DNA of 64,000 bases from Macrolepiota albuminosa (taxonomy: Eukaryota; Basidiomycota; Agaricomycetes; Agaricales; Agaricaceae). This document shows, in pieces, positions 32,882 through 44,093 of this stretch. The DNA lies in assembly GCA_027475525.1 (NCBI GenBank), contig JAMWFC010000070.1:496001-560000 (forward strand), in the 5' to 3' direction. The position numbers and the translations under genes are program-made. The notes below the pieces were generated by a model. That model saw nothing but the letters and a program-made list of their open reading frames with translations. It had not been told where the DNA came from and did no database searches. How positions within the stretch are numbered: position 1 is the stretch's first letter; the number at the start of each line of letters is the position of its first letter.

Positions 32882-33502
32882 ATGCTCGCGTTTGTCACAG
32901 TGGGTTCGACGCAATTCGATGCCCTTGTGCAGGCAATTCTTTCGCCGTCAGTCCTTTCAACTCTACGCCGAAAGGGTTATAATCAACTCGTTGTGCAATG
33001 TGGTAACTCGGACTTCGAACTGGCATCTTCAATCCGCGGTGGAGGACAGTTGGATGTAGAGAGGGAGGGAATCGATATTGAGCTCTGGAAGTTCAAACCC
33101 ACGCTACAACGTGAGTATGAGAAAGCAGATCTGGTTATAAGCCATGCAGGTATGCCGCAATACGTAATTCACGTCTAATGTAGTACACGAGAGTATACAG
33201 GATCTGGGACTATTCTGGATGTCCTCCGGCTTGGAAAGCCTCTACTGACTGTGGTCAATACAACACTGTTAGACAACCATCAGCAAGAACTAGCATCTGC
33301 CCTAGCTGAGCTGGGGCACCTTCAGTATTCGAGTGTACCGTAAGCTCATGATATGGACATGCAACTACATCATGCCCATACCTTCTTCAGTGATCTAGCC
33401 CGAACAATCGAGACGTTCGATTCGTCTTCGATTGTCCCATTCCCTCCATTTGACGGTAGTCGATTTGCAAAGTTGTTGGACGAACACATGGGATTTGAAT
33501 AA
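32882..33502 (+). CDS. ALG13: UDP-GlcNAc transferase subunit ALG13
   Basis: Catalytic half of the Alg13/Alg14 enzyme, adding the second GlcNAc to dolichol-PP-GlcNAc on the ER face for N-glycosylation. Exons 32882-33149, 33201-33339 and 33391-33502 give 172 residues. [16 protein letters not shown] is the family N-terminus; then [30 protein letters not shown] (donor-binding GT28 signature), [20 protein letters not shown] and the short C-terminus. The Met at 32882 is preferred to the upstream one at 32828 because it begins the conserved block. Confidence 0.95.
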
Positions 33503-33591
33503 AGTAAAAGTATTCCTTTAGCAATGTCATTCCATTATCTTTGTTTCTTTCTTTACGACGCCCACGATCGCGTGAAGCTATCAAGCCCAAT

Positions 33592-34595
33592 ATGGCCCCA
33601 AAAGTGCTCGAGTCGGCACTTGTGAAAGAGGATCCGCAGAGCTACGAAAACGAGAATGTACACGCGATCTATGATGAGATCGCGTCCCACTTCTCTTCTA
33701 CTAGATACAAAGTGAGTGCTCCCGTGTTCAATTTCCTACCCTCTCCAACTGGTCTTTTATAGCCATGGCCAGTTATCAGTGAATTCATGTCCAGCCTTTC
33801 CATTGGATGGTTAGGACTTGACGCAGGGACTGGCAACGGCAAATATCTTCCACTGCCTCTCGATCGCCCAACGGACATCTTCACTGTCGGCCTGGATCGA
33901 AGCATTAAATTGTTGCAGATTGCACGAACCGCAGGGGAATCGCAACAGATACGGGAAGTAGTTTGGGGCGACATCCTGGACAGCGTATGGAGGCCAGGGG
34001 TTTTTGTGAGTCATAATATTGCCTTAATCATGCCCTTCGGCTGAGGACACTTCCAGGATTATGCTATTTCGATTGCCACTATCCATCATCTGGCAACACA
34101 CGAGCGCCGAATACAAGCTGTTCAAGTATGTGCATACCACGGTTATCGGTTTCTTTCGATTATGAATGAACACGACTACCCTAGAGACTTCTGAATTCTG
34201 TTTCTCCTCGTCATGGGCGCATTTTAATCTATGTTTGGGCTATTGAACAGGATGAACTATCAAAACGCAAGGTCATTGCTGACGACGAAGCTGATTCAGA
34301 AAAGAAGGGCAAAGATGTCATAGTTCCTTGGGTCTTAGCTTCCCAAAAGGGCACACACAAAAATTCGACGGAACCTCAAGTCTTCAACCGGTATTACCAC
34401 ATGTTCGCCAAAGGAGAACTATCTGGCCTGGTTCAGGACGCGGCTAGGGGTCTGGATATAGATGTGGGACCACCTCCAGAGTTAAGCGAATCATCATCGC
34501 GAAAGAGAGGAGTCGAAATCATTCAAGATGATTGGGAACGGTCAAATTATTATGTTGAGCTCAAGTGTTGGCAAATCCCAAAATCGTCAAATTGA
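33592..34595 (+). CDS. TRM9: tRNA wobble-uridine methyltransferase Trm9
   Basis: SAM-dependent enzyme that makes the final methyl ester of mcm5U at tRNA position 34 (with Trm112). Exons 33592-33711, 33763-34005, 34057-34125 and 34185-34595 give 280 residues. Order: NENVHAIYDEIASHFSSTRY, LDAGTGNGKYLP (SAM motif I), VGLDRSIKLLQIA, GDILD, YAISIATIHHLATHERR, and RHGRILIYVWAIEQ. The C-terminal FNRYYHMFAKGELSGLV is also typical. It follows ALG13 on the same strand, 89 bp after that stop codon. Confidence 0.95.
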
Positions 34596-34664
34596 CCATC
34601 TGAGGGCATGTCATTTTGTCGTGTGGAAGGAATGTAATACATAACAAGAAAGCAATGTCCGAGA

Positions 34665-35484
34665 TCACTCGCTGGCCGCCATAACTGTGTAATGAAGATC
34701 AAAACGTGACATTGACTTGCGTGAACAAGACTCACTAGCGTTGATCAGATCCCCTCCGCTTTCTTTTAGTACTCTCACAGCCTTAGCGCGAGAGCAGTTC
34801 ACCTATGAGATATTTTAAATTGCACGGTTTGCATCAGTACACAGAACAACGGACCTGTGCCATGACAAGATCGATATCTTTGGGGTCAATGCCAGTCTCA
34901 TCAACAGGACCGTCATCCTCAGGAGCCTCGAGCTCAGGGATAGCGTCATCATCATCATCATCAGCACCAGCTCCAGATTGCTCAAGGGTTTGAGCGCCAG
35001 CACCACTTGAAGCCATTTGCTGAGCAGTGGGAACCTGAGCCTGCGAGTTCATATCCTCAATCTGATTAGGAGATATTTGAGTGTTGAAGACGAAGACGGA
35101 ATTGACGAATTCAACGCACTTTAGCCTCGCCGAAAACAATATAGCAGTCACTGTTAGGTGACTTATAGACATCAGGTGAGGCGAGGACGAAGAGCACCTA
35201 TCAAGCCAGGACGAGTGGACGAGTTAAAGTGAGGCACAGCAAAAAAAATTCAAGTTTCAGCGCACGTTTTTAGGCCTCCTCAAAGTAACACGGGTGATAC
35301 CCGGAACCTTCTTCAAACCCAAGCTGAGAAGTGCTTTCCTAGCCTTGCGTTCCGAGCGCGACTGAATTTTGTCAAGTGCGGCCGCAGAGGTAGGATCCTC
35401 CTCGTGGTCGTGGTCGTGGTCGTGCTCATGCTCATGCTCATGCTCAGAGTGGTCAGAGGGCACTTCCTCAATATGGGCAGACAT
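34665..35484 (-). CDS. EGD2: Nascent polypeptide-associated complex subunit alpha
   Basis: Ribosome-bound chaperone that guards nascent chains; dimer with NAC-beta. Exons 35484-35266, 35197-35120, 35061-34855, 34802-34736 and 34684-34665 give 196 residues. After a His/Glu/Asp repeat near the N-terminus comes the NAC domain: [52 protein letters not shown] low-complexity acidic stretch leads to a UBA domain: [38 protein letters not shown], ending ASE. The last exon encodes only seven residues. Start 321 bp from TSC1. Confidence 0.96.
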
Positions 35485-35805
35485 CTAGTTTGAGAGACGC
35501 GTCAGTACATCTAAAAGCATTCTTTTGCATCCATCCATTCCGAATCGCCAATGATCCAATATATGGTCTGCAGTTGAATAAAGTGTATGGAAAGTCATGC
35601 ATACCTTTAGGTCAGAAATTTTACGAGACAGCGAGCTCAACGTGCGGCGTGATGACGACGAGGCTTCACCGACAGTATTTGGTTATGTTTCGCCAGAGCA
35701 TGTGCATCAAATCCCAACAAACAATCTGCGAGTGGTTCACTCCAGGCCTACAGGCTGTCTCTCCTTTAATGAATCTATATTGAATATACGCATCCCTCTT
35801 GAGGG

Positions 35806-38678
35806 ATGTCGAATCTCAATCTAGCCCGTCAAGTTCGCTCAGTTCTTGAAGCTAGCCCCGATGCACCCTCACTTCAAGAACTATTGATTTTTGTCGACGA
35901 TTACGTCCGAGAGTGTTCTTCATCACCAGAATTGGAGGCCCTACTAATTCAATTGGAGGAAGACCTACAAAATATTCACCATGACGTCTTTGATCACTCA
36001 TCCCTCCATCAGACCGAGATTTTCCTCGCTGTTTTACATCATCTAAACCCCATTCTACCACCCACATCGGTCATTTCTTGGTTTGACATTATCTTTCGAC
36101 CAGCACTTCGCGAGCCAAAGCTACCCACGTCTTCGCTCAAGCATGCAAAAGAGCTAATTGTGGCAGCATTGCAAAAGACTGAAGAGACGTATGAACAGAA
36201 AGTGAAGGAGTTTCGTCGCCGACTGATGGACCTATATCTCCTTGATGCTTTCAACGAAGGTTCAGGTGCAGATGTTATAGAGTGGGCCGAGTTGAACGAA
36301 GAACAACGCAATAAAAGGTCGCATTGGAAGCGCAATCTGGAGGACATTCTACTCAAGTTTGGTGCTAAACGACCAGAAGTGTGTGACAATACGTTTTCAC
36401 TTAATTTCACACTGATAAGGGCTAGGATCTTATGGCAGAAGTGTATATCCATTTTGAAACCCCAGAATCTCGACTTCAATTGTTCATGTTCCTTAATCTC
36501 TATATCTCTGACCCTTCATTCGTATCATCGTCCAACATCCTGGCAAATCATCCATTGACCATGAGTATCCTTCGCTCTCTTATGTTGGACACCTCTTCGA
36601 CCCTTTGCACCGCTGGACTAACCCTCTTGGTCAAACTTCTCCCTTTGTATGCGGTACATGCGCGCACAAGTTTGAAGTCGATCCTTGGAGAGCTCTTTGC
36701 TGTTCTCTCAAGGATATTAGTCTGGAAGGAGCGGCCTCCAGCAAGTTTCCCGGAGTCCACAGACGAACCTCTAGATCCAGTCTTCGAGCAAGAATTGGAG
36801 CGCGAGAGGAATCGACTCATGATCATCCCTATTCGTCCTGACTTTCATTGGCGAAGGTTAGAACTAACATTTGACGCCACGACCTCTCTCGCGCCTCCCT
36901 TGCGTCCATACTTTACCATCTTATATTATTTATACCCATCCAACGTTCTCAAATTTCTGAGTTCTCCTGCACAATACCTAATTGACCTTCCCCTCCCCAG
37001 CCCATATACTCTGGATTGGTCAGAGGCTCTGCCCCAAGATGAGATTCGGCGTAGGAGTGAGGTATGTTTCATTCAGCTATTTAGAAATGATACTCATGAG
37101 TATATTAGCGATTGCTTCGTGAACACGTGTGCCATCCTTTACTTGTGTGGCGTGATGCAACAGCTGAGCTTTCTGAGAATGAATTCTGGGCAAAATATAC
37201 CACCTCCAGAATAACAAGTGAAGCCAGTATGCTCGATGTACGCAATAGCGCTCTCGGTCTACAGTCACACGATCAACTATTACAAGGCGATGTTGAGGTT
37301 GATGATGGCTTACCCTCACACCTTATCAGGCCGATCCAAATTACGACTGAAAAGACGACTATTTCATTACAAGACATGATTGATATGACAGTGGCATTGA
37401 AATCGAACTTGGACGTAGAAATCATTCATCCGGTTTCACAGTGGCCGCATAGTTTGTTCGCTTTGCCTTCCCGACTGTCAAGCGGAGAGAACTCAGAGTC
37501 TAAAGAGGTCCCTTCTCATATAGCCCAGATCATCTCCGGCCTACAGCGAGAACTTTTGCTGCTCCGAAATGAGCTTAATTTTGAGCTTTGGCTGTCCAGA
37601 GAAAATGTCCAGCATATCGGACGCCTATATCAGGATCGCATAGTTGCGAAGAGTGCTGAAGCTGAGCGACAAGGATTGGTACCTACCTTGCTCGACTGTC
37701 ATTCACTTTTCTCACGTCGCGCTTCATGCAGTACAACAAACTTCGCAATTACAGAGCGCAAGTGGTCGCATTCGAAAAGGAATTGCGGGATCACAAGCAA
37801 CAAGCATCATCGGCGAAAAACAAGTATGCGGAATGGAACAATGAGCTTCAAAAGAAATTAAGAGAGCTCAGAGACGAAAAGAAGGCGTGGGTTAATGAAG
37901 AGGCAAGGCTTCGCAAAGCAGAGAAAGAAACCAAGGTCTGTGCATTTCATCTGTAGTCAAGGTATGCTACTGACATTGGTATTCATTGAATCAGGCCTTG
38001 TTTGACGCCCAAGGGAAACTCTTGGCAGACGCTCATAGTCAGGTATTCTTATTGCAAACACAGAAAAAAGAAACCCAGCATAAGGTGGACCGCCTGCATG
38101 ATTATGAACGACAAATTGAACAGCACATCAAAATGCAGCGTCTTTGGTATGTACGTCCTGATTGAGAAGCTAGCAAGTATTGTTTATCACCTTTCTCCAG
38201 GGATGATGACTTTGCCAAGTTCAATGAACGTAAAGAGCAAATGGACGTGATGCGCGCTCAGTATCAACAAATGAAGATGCAGGTCGAAAGTCACCGGCAA
38301 GCACAGGCTGAAATGGAGAGTTCCACACGGTAAGTCGTATATGACGTGGTCATTTTATCTTCTGTTCACGAGGTCCTCAGTGCCCAACGTCTACGTATAC
38401 AAGCACTGGAGGCCCAGTTGGCACAAGCCCAAACAACTCATCATAATCATCGTAAAAAGCACTTTGCTGAGGTTGAGGTTGCTTCATTTACTGCGCAAAA
38501 GGCGGCTTTAATAAATGCCAACAAAGAACTTAAGGATCAAAATAACGAGTTAAAAGATGAAGTTGAGGAACTCCGCGCTATGGTAGAGATTCTCAAGGCC
38601 CAACATAGTGGCCATAAGGGTTTAATATCTTCCCCTCGAGCGAATACTGTTCAATCATCCCTTCACCCAGAATTATAG
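35806..38678 (+). CDS. TSC1: Hamartin / TSC1 homologue
   Basis: Scaffold of the TSC complex, whose TSC2 subunit is a GAP for Rheb and restrains TORC1. Seven exons (35806-36378, 36426-37061, 37109-37678, 37732-37935, 37995-38146, 38201-38329, 38381-38678) join in frame to 853 residues. The helical N-terminal core contains LMAEVYIHFETPESRLQLFM, HPLTMSILRSLMLDTSSTLC and DFHWRRLE. The last third is a long coiled coil (YNKLRNYRAQVVAFEKELRD through IQALEAQLAQAQ to ELKDEVEELRAMVEILKA), as in animal and fission-yeast TSC1. Baker's yeast lacks it; many basidiomycetes keep it. Confidence 0.9.
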
Positions 38679-40201
38679 ATGATAGTCTTGTATCGGTTCA
38701 CGTTCTTCATCTCAGTCACTTTCTGGCTCATTGGATATCTGTATATTGACATCTTCTCACTAGTCTTCTTTCCATCAATAGCTATCATCATCTTTCAGGA
38801 ATGGAATCGATTTCTAACGTGCATGACGTTCAATAGCAGCTGGCATTGGTGCGCATGTTAGTGTCAGTTTTGAATTTCGAAGTCGTTATTTATATGTATT
38901 GACTATTTATTAACTACTTGCATCTATGTCTCAAGCTACGCCTTGTACATAGGTATGTGGCTTCAATTCTTCTGAGCCTCTCTAAATTCCAACTTTAAAA
39001 ATCAAAAGCTTGGCCGTCGATTCCATAGCAGTCTTACATGCCGTCCTCTTCCAGGAGCTTAGAAATTGGTCAACGCTCAGTAAAGATCCGTACTAGATCT
39101 CGGAATAAAAATATATATTAGGTTCAGCAATCATTTTTGTTGCTGTTTCAACCGTTTCGTCTGTGAAGAGCACAGAAATTGAGAAATAGTGGTTCGATTC
39201 GCGACAAGGCTCTTTTGTAAGTATCTGAAGGGAATTGAGGATGGAAATGGTCTGATTCACTTTGACAGGCATCCATGCGTCTGAGCGACAATTTGTGTAG
39301 ACTAAATTCGGCGCTGTAACGTTAATGGAGAAAACAACCCAGAGGGACAACTCCTTCCTGCGACACGTATGTTTCACATGTGGATGTGGCGTTTGCCGAC
39401 CGCTTCAGATGTCATTTCTCAATGCTCCTGAGCCGTCCAAAGTAAATAGATTGGCGACTCGCGTGAGGAGTTCTACCTTGGGTACGATTTTCGAATCGAT
39501 ATTTCCTGACTTGCAGTTGTGCTTATCTCCGACGGTCCATCTGGACCCCCCAACATCCGTTGTTACCTTCATCAGTCATGATTTCCAGAAACGAATCCGG
39601 GCAATACCTCTATATTGGTCTTCATCAGATGTATCGTCAGGTGTCCACACTAGTCGCTCAACGCACAAACCAGTGCCATCCATCATCACCTTTGACATAA
39701 ACACCTGCTGCCTTCACAATCTAGAAGAATTCTCATAGCCTCAATTCAGGGTCACTAAACGCCTCCAGATGCTAGCATCAGGGTAATGTCCAGAAGTTCA
39801 CAAGGACGCTGAGAGACGACTAATCATTTTTTGCTGTACTACTGGCTAGTCACGGAGAAGACCCGAGCTCGGCTGTGCACGCGCATTCCTGTTGATACAC
39901 GGGTAAAATGGGCAATACGCCTCCGTTACAGAATGTTCTTTCCGGTCTTTGTGATGCGAGCTTGTGTCTTCTAAAAGATTGATGACCTGTCGTCACAACA
40001 GAACAAATGCATCAGATGAGTTTCCTTCCGACTCCGTCCTCTGCACTTCATCGCCTTTTTTTAATTATTCTAACAGGGAAAAAGGGTATCCAAAATTGAT
40101 TGATTTGTATGTATTTTCCTTCCTGACAGAATAAAAGACAGAAAGACAGCTTAAAATTCCTAACTCATCTCCCAGCAACGTAAAGCAATTTCTCTTATAA
40201 C
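38679..40201. other. Mostly non-coding stretch
   Basis: TSC1 3' flank, then the doubtful reading frame at 39107-39700, then the upstream region of the small secreted peptide. No other feature seen. Confidence 0.5.
39107..39700 (-). pseudogene. Possible decayed hypothetical gene
   Basis: One minus-strand frame runs about 590 bp with only two stops, both TGA, where around nine would be expected by chance. Pieces read DGTGLCVERLVWTPDDTSDE, RIRFWKS, KVELLTRVANLFTLDG and LWVVFSINVTAPNLVYTN. No family is recognised. The opposite strand also has a 138-codon ORF (39325-39738), so coding strand and even coding nature are uncertain. Confidence 0.25.
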
Positions 40202-40402
40202 ATGTTCCAACTCAGAGCTCTTTTTGCGTTAATTGCCATTGCGGCGATAGCTACCCAGACCGCTGCAACTCCTATCGAATCCCGTATGTTCCAACAAATA
40301 TCCCAGGATGGTTCTCGTTAACAAACCTACCCAGGTGCTATCAACTGTGATGCAGCTGAGGCTTCTGCCGAATCCTTGGGCAGCCTCCCCGACTGTATCT
40401 GA
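40202..40402 (+). CDS. Small secreted two-cysteine peptide
   Basis: Two exons (40202-40283 and 40335-40402) with a 51-bp intron give a 49-residue protein. MFQLRALFALIAIAAIATQT is a clear signal peptide, followed by AATPIESR and then a 21-residue end from AINC to PDCI with exactly two cysteines, which could close one disulfide ring. There is no Kex2 KR site; the single Arg of PIESR could be a processing point. No family is recognised. It lies about 430 bp upstream of a DUF3328 gene on the same strand. In fungi, UstYa-type DUF3328 proteins act on secreted peptide precursors, so a link is possible but unproven. Confidence 0.65.
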
Positions 40403-40829
40403 GGGTAAGCTTTCTTTCAATCAACATAATCACATAGAGATTTGAGCTAGGCAATTCTGTTAGGTCGTCACTTGATTCAACTATTAGTGCTTCGACTTGG
40501 TAGAAATACGGACCAGAATTTGACATTGTTTTTATGTGTGCTTAAAACATGATGAGAACATCCCAAGAACGATTTGGTTGGTACATTGAAGCTAAATCTG
40601 ACCGAGAACTGTGAAGCCAATATTGAAATCAAGGATTATCCTATAATATTTCAATGTCCAGAATATGCGTATTTGGAGAAAGATCTGATCTCCGATACGT
40701 GGTAGCACTTATTTAAAGGTGGGGACGAACCAGAGTGCATACCGCATGAAGCTTGACACGTTTGTTTCTGTTTTTCATACTGAAAGATTTGACACCATAT
40801 TAATGCTACCGTTTCTCCAGACAGACACA

Positions 40830-41491
40830 ATGAGGGTATCGCATAGTGTGAAACGCACGATTGCCATTGTGACGTGTGCTTTTCTACTCATTATGACGGG
40901 CATGTTGCTCTTCAGCAGCATGAAACCAGTGAAAAGCAACTATTGTGAGTTGTTAACCTCTGTACTAGCCATGAATTTGACATTACAGTGAAAATAGCCT
41001 ATCGTGGTGCAGATTATCCACAGACATGGGATATTGGAGAATCGATGCAAGTGCAACTGGCAATAGAAAACAGCCATCACTATGCCATTGACACATCTCT
41101 TGGTATTGCTGAATGGAACACCACATTACCGGCCAATGGAGGAATACTATATCTCGGAGACGACTTGCAACCATTCAGCATCTCCATGTTCCACCAATTG
41201 CGGTGCTTGAACATAATTCGTGAAGCTATAGTTATTCAAGGTCAGAAGAGAAAGAAGAGAAGCATTGATTCCGAGATGCTTACTCGCCATTGTATGAATT
41301 ACATCCGTCAAATGATTCTCTGTCGTGCCAATTTACGGCTGGAATCTGTAAGACGATCAGGAGGGCCACATGTCACAGTACCATATGTTACGCACACCTG
41401 TAATGATTGGACTGTTGTATATGAAGCTGCGGAAAGAAATTATCAAGACTTCTTGCAAAAAAACAAAAAGGTGATTACATTACATCTATAG
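40830..41491 (+). CDS. DUF3328 / UstYa-like protein A
   Basis: Exons 40830-40944 and 40989-41491 give 205 residues. Residues 10-32 form one membrane segment (TIAIVTCAFLLIMTGMLLF). The lumenal domain has the family signatures SISMFHQLRCLNIIRE, RHCMNYIRQMILC and THTCNDWTVVYEAA. Known members (UstYa/UstYb and relatives) oxidise and cyclise secreted peptides or take part in other secondary pathways. The usual HxxHC motif lacks its first His here (LTRHC), which may affect metal binding. The neighbour upstream is the small secreted peptide. Confidence 0.85.
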
Positions 41492-41639
41492 AACGATTTT
41501 TACTGAATTTAACTAATTAATAGTCTATCTAAATATGTTCGTGTAGCGTATTTTTGTAATGTAGAACTCTCTTCACATAATCTTTGGCGGCTTATTTGGC
41601 TGGGGTGCGTCGCGGTGGCCCTGTTTGGTTTACCTGATC

Positions 41640-42400
41640 ACCTGGTGTGTGCACGTACGTGGGTTGTCGTGACTACTCGCGGTGTGCATTCCCAGACTGG
41701 CCTTGTCGTCGCTGCACTATATCTTCGCATTTTTGGTGTCATTTTCTGTGTCCTCTTCCTTCCCGTCTTCATGAATGCTCCTGATTTCTCGAGGAATTTA
41801 ATCATGGCTTCGTCAGCTTCCCGCAGTATGTGTCAGTATTCTTCGTATCTTGGGCAGGCCTGAATTATATGTTCTCTTCTTTGGAATCGTTCTCCGCATG
41901 GGCAGCCTACTGGTTCGTTAGGTACAAATTTAGCGTAGTACTCACCTATAAATGCGTGTTTCGTTTGACACTGTGTAACCCTCCCAAACACCTCCCTGGG
42001 GGTGTGAATTACATGTTCCCTCGGCTTCCATCTAGGACTCAGCCTGTTTGCCACGGTGAATTCCCCTGTGGGTAGCGCTCTCTTCCATTCCTCCTTCCAT
42101 TTTTTGAGAGCATCCTCTTTTGTCCTCCTTTTTGCGTTGGTTATCGTATGGTCTTGTGTCCAAATCTCCGTGCCCATTTTCGCTTCTTCGTCTGCTTATT
42201 CATTTCCCACAACATCCTTGCGCCCTTGCCACTCCACGCTGAGCGTCCACTTCTCCAGCTGTCACCGACATCATCATGGTTTGCTTCTGTAGATCCAAAG
42301 ACAAGTGACATCTTTTTTCCAGAAAAACTACCCCTGTTCCATCCAAGCAATCTACATTTCTTTTGATTACTCCGCTGTTATCCGTAATTACTATGTTTCG
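41640..42400 (-). mobile_element. LINE-type retrotransposon remnant (C-terminal region)
   Basis: Minus strand, 42177-41833, encodes the end of a non-LTR polyprotein: KEDALKKWKEEWKRALPTGE, TPREVFGRVTQCQTKHAF, then the zinc-binding CPCGERFQRREHIIQACPRY. Similar coding fragments out of frame continue on both sides (for example IKFLEKSGAF near 41790). The 5' bulk of the element is missing and frames are broken. A dead, truncated copy between two accessory genes. Confidence 0.75.
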
Positions 42401-42518
42401 AATGATGATCATTGACGAAAACAGCATGGGTACATCTGAGTGAAACTGTCACAAACTGATTTTGTGGACAATTATTCTATCACTGTTTCTTGTGGAAGCC
42501 TTTCTTCTTCTACTTGTC

Positions 42519-43493
42519 ATGTCTCTATACACCGAACTGCCTCTTTCTTTAGGCCAGTCAACTGAGGACAACCACAAACAAGCTTCAGATGATATACCAG
42601 GTTTTTCAGCAATTCTACACTTAATGCAGCCTGCTTAATGTTTTTTAGTTCACCATCGAAAGAAAGATTTTGTCTTCTGGGCATGCATTTTCTCCGCCTG
42701 GCTGACTTTTCTTTCTATCATTATATTGCTTTTTGGGTGGACACAACATGATGGTTTCTACCGCACTCCATCACACCCTCCTCTTCGTCGCCCTAGTCAA
42801 TATATAAATTTGGATAAGGTTCTAAAAAATCACACAGAGTCTTTTCCTTCTATTGTAGGTTTTCCACTCATCCTCCTCCAAATCAAGTCTTCGGATGCCA
42901 AACGGATTATGCATGAGGATGAACGTGGTCATTCTTCTGCAGTTGGGACCATTTTTCCTGATGATCGACATTTTGTGGTGACACCAAAGGTGAGTTGAAT
43001 TTGGTGCTCATGCTCATCTTATAAAATGAGTATTTAGATAGCTACCATTGCCCAATTCCGACACCTTGACTATGGCATGGAGCTCTGCACACTAATTATC
43101 AAAATCCCAGTACTTAGCAGCTCACTCGATCCAGCGGTCCATGTCATAAATCCCAGCACAATCAATATCTGGCATCTCGAATCTCCTGATGAGCTCACAC
43201 CATATACTATCTGGAACAATGCTCCACCACGGAAAACACTCTTTACTACACTAACTGTGTCTTCTGAAGAAGGATCTAATACCACAGAATTTTATTGCCC
43301 TTCAGGTTCATTCTCGACATTCGAGTTTTCATGCCCAGATGAATCAGATGGACATTGTTACATTGATTTCTGGCAAAATAAGGAACTGCCTTATGGAGGT
43401 TGGTCATCCTGTGGTTAGCTTATTTTATTGTCTCTAAAAGTTTTTTTGTCAGGTGTTCATCTGTTTCAACGAGATTCTATCGTCATGAACTGA
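42519..43493 (+). CDS. Single-pass membrane protein, agaricomycete-specific type
   Basis: Exons 42519-42600, 42649-42989, 43038-43398 and 43453-43493 give 274 residues. A cytosolic Ser/Asp-rich start is followed by one membrane segment (FWACIFSAWLTFLSIIILLF, about residues 36-57) and an outer domain with blocks I remember as common in mushroom hypothetical proteins: FPDDRHFVVTPK, IAQFRHLDYGMELCTL, STINIWHLE, then FYCPSGSFSTFEF and CYIDFWQ. Four cysteines in the outer part could pair. No function is known to me. It lies in the accessory region after the LINE remnant. Confidence 0.75.
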
Positions 43494-44093
43494 GCTGTAA
43501 CTATGGTTATATCAATATTGATTCTCTTAAATTTTGTTGGACTAGTTTCGTGTGACTGGTACTAGTCGGGATATTCTAAGATTCATGTGAGCTTATCGGA
43601 AACGGTTTTCAACGGACCTCTAGCCCATTGGAGATGGAAAGTTGTGCTATGCTACTATATCTGAAATGTGTTTGCCAATAATATTCTTTATCATGTGGGT
43701 CTTCAATTTCTATTGATATCTATGGAAACTTCTATAGCCAAAAACAAGTCTTTGAATATTGGTACTTGTCTTCATTTTATCAATATCATTTACTACTCTG
43801 GAATGATTATGGCATCTTCACACGCTCACAAAACCATATGGAGTCTTGCACACCTACAAAACCACATGGAATCTCGCACGCCCACATAACTACTGAAAAA
43901 CTTGATTCTTTTGATGCTGATCTTGCAGTTTTTCTAATCAGAGTGTTTTATCATTTTTAAACGTTGCCATCGGATGTCCATATGTATCACCGATGACCTA
44001 AAGTACTTTATAGATATCCAAGTTTTTCTTTCCCAAGTCTCAACAATTTACCAGAGCCTATTGACAGTATCCTTCGAACCTTTTCTTTCATCG
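43494..44093. other. Intergenic region
   Basis: AT-rich; a 28-29-bp imperfect direct repeat (ACAAAACCATATGGAGTC type) occurs at about 43828-43885. No gene seen. Confidence 0.55.

Noticed and set aside
39325..39738. 138-codon plus-strand ORF
   Set aside because: No domain or signal peptide, cysteine pattern looks random, and it is antisense to another open frame of equal quality.
41833..42177. Stand-alone host gene
   Set aside because: The CPCGERFQ...CPRYEE ending is typical of LINE polyproteins and both flanks are broken coding remnants.
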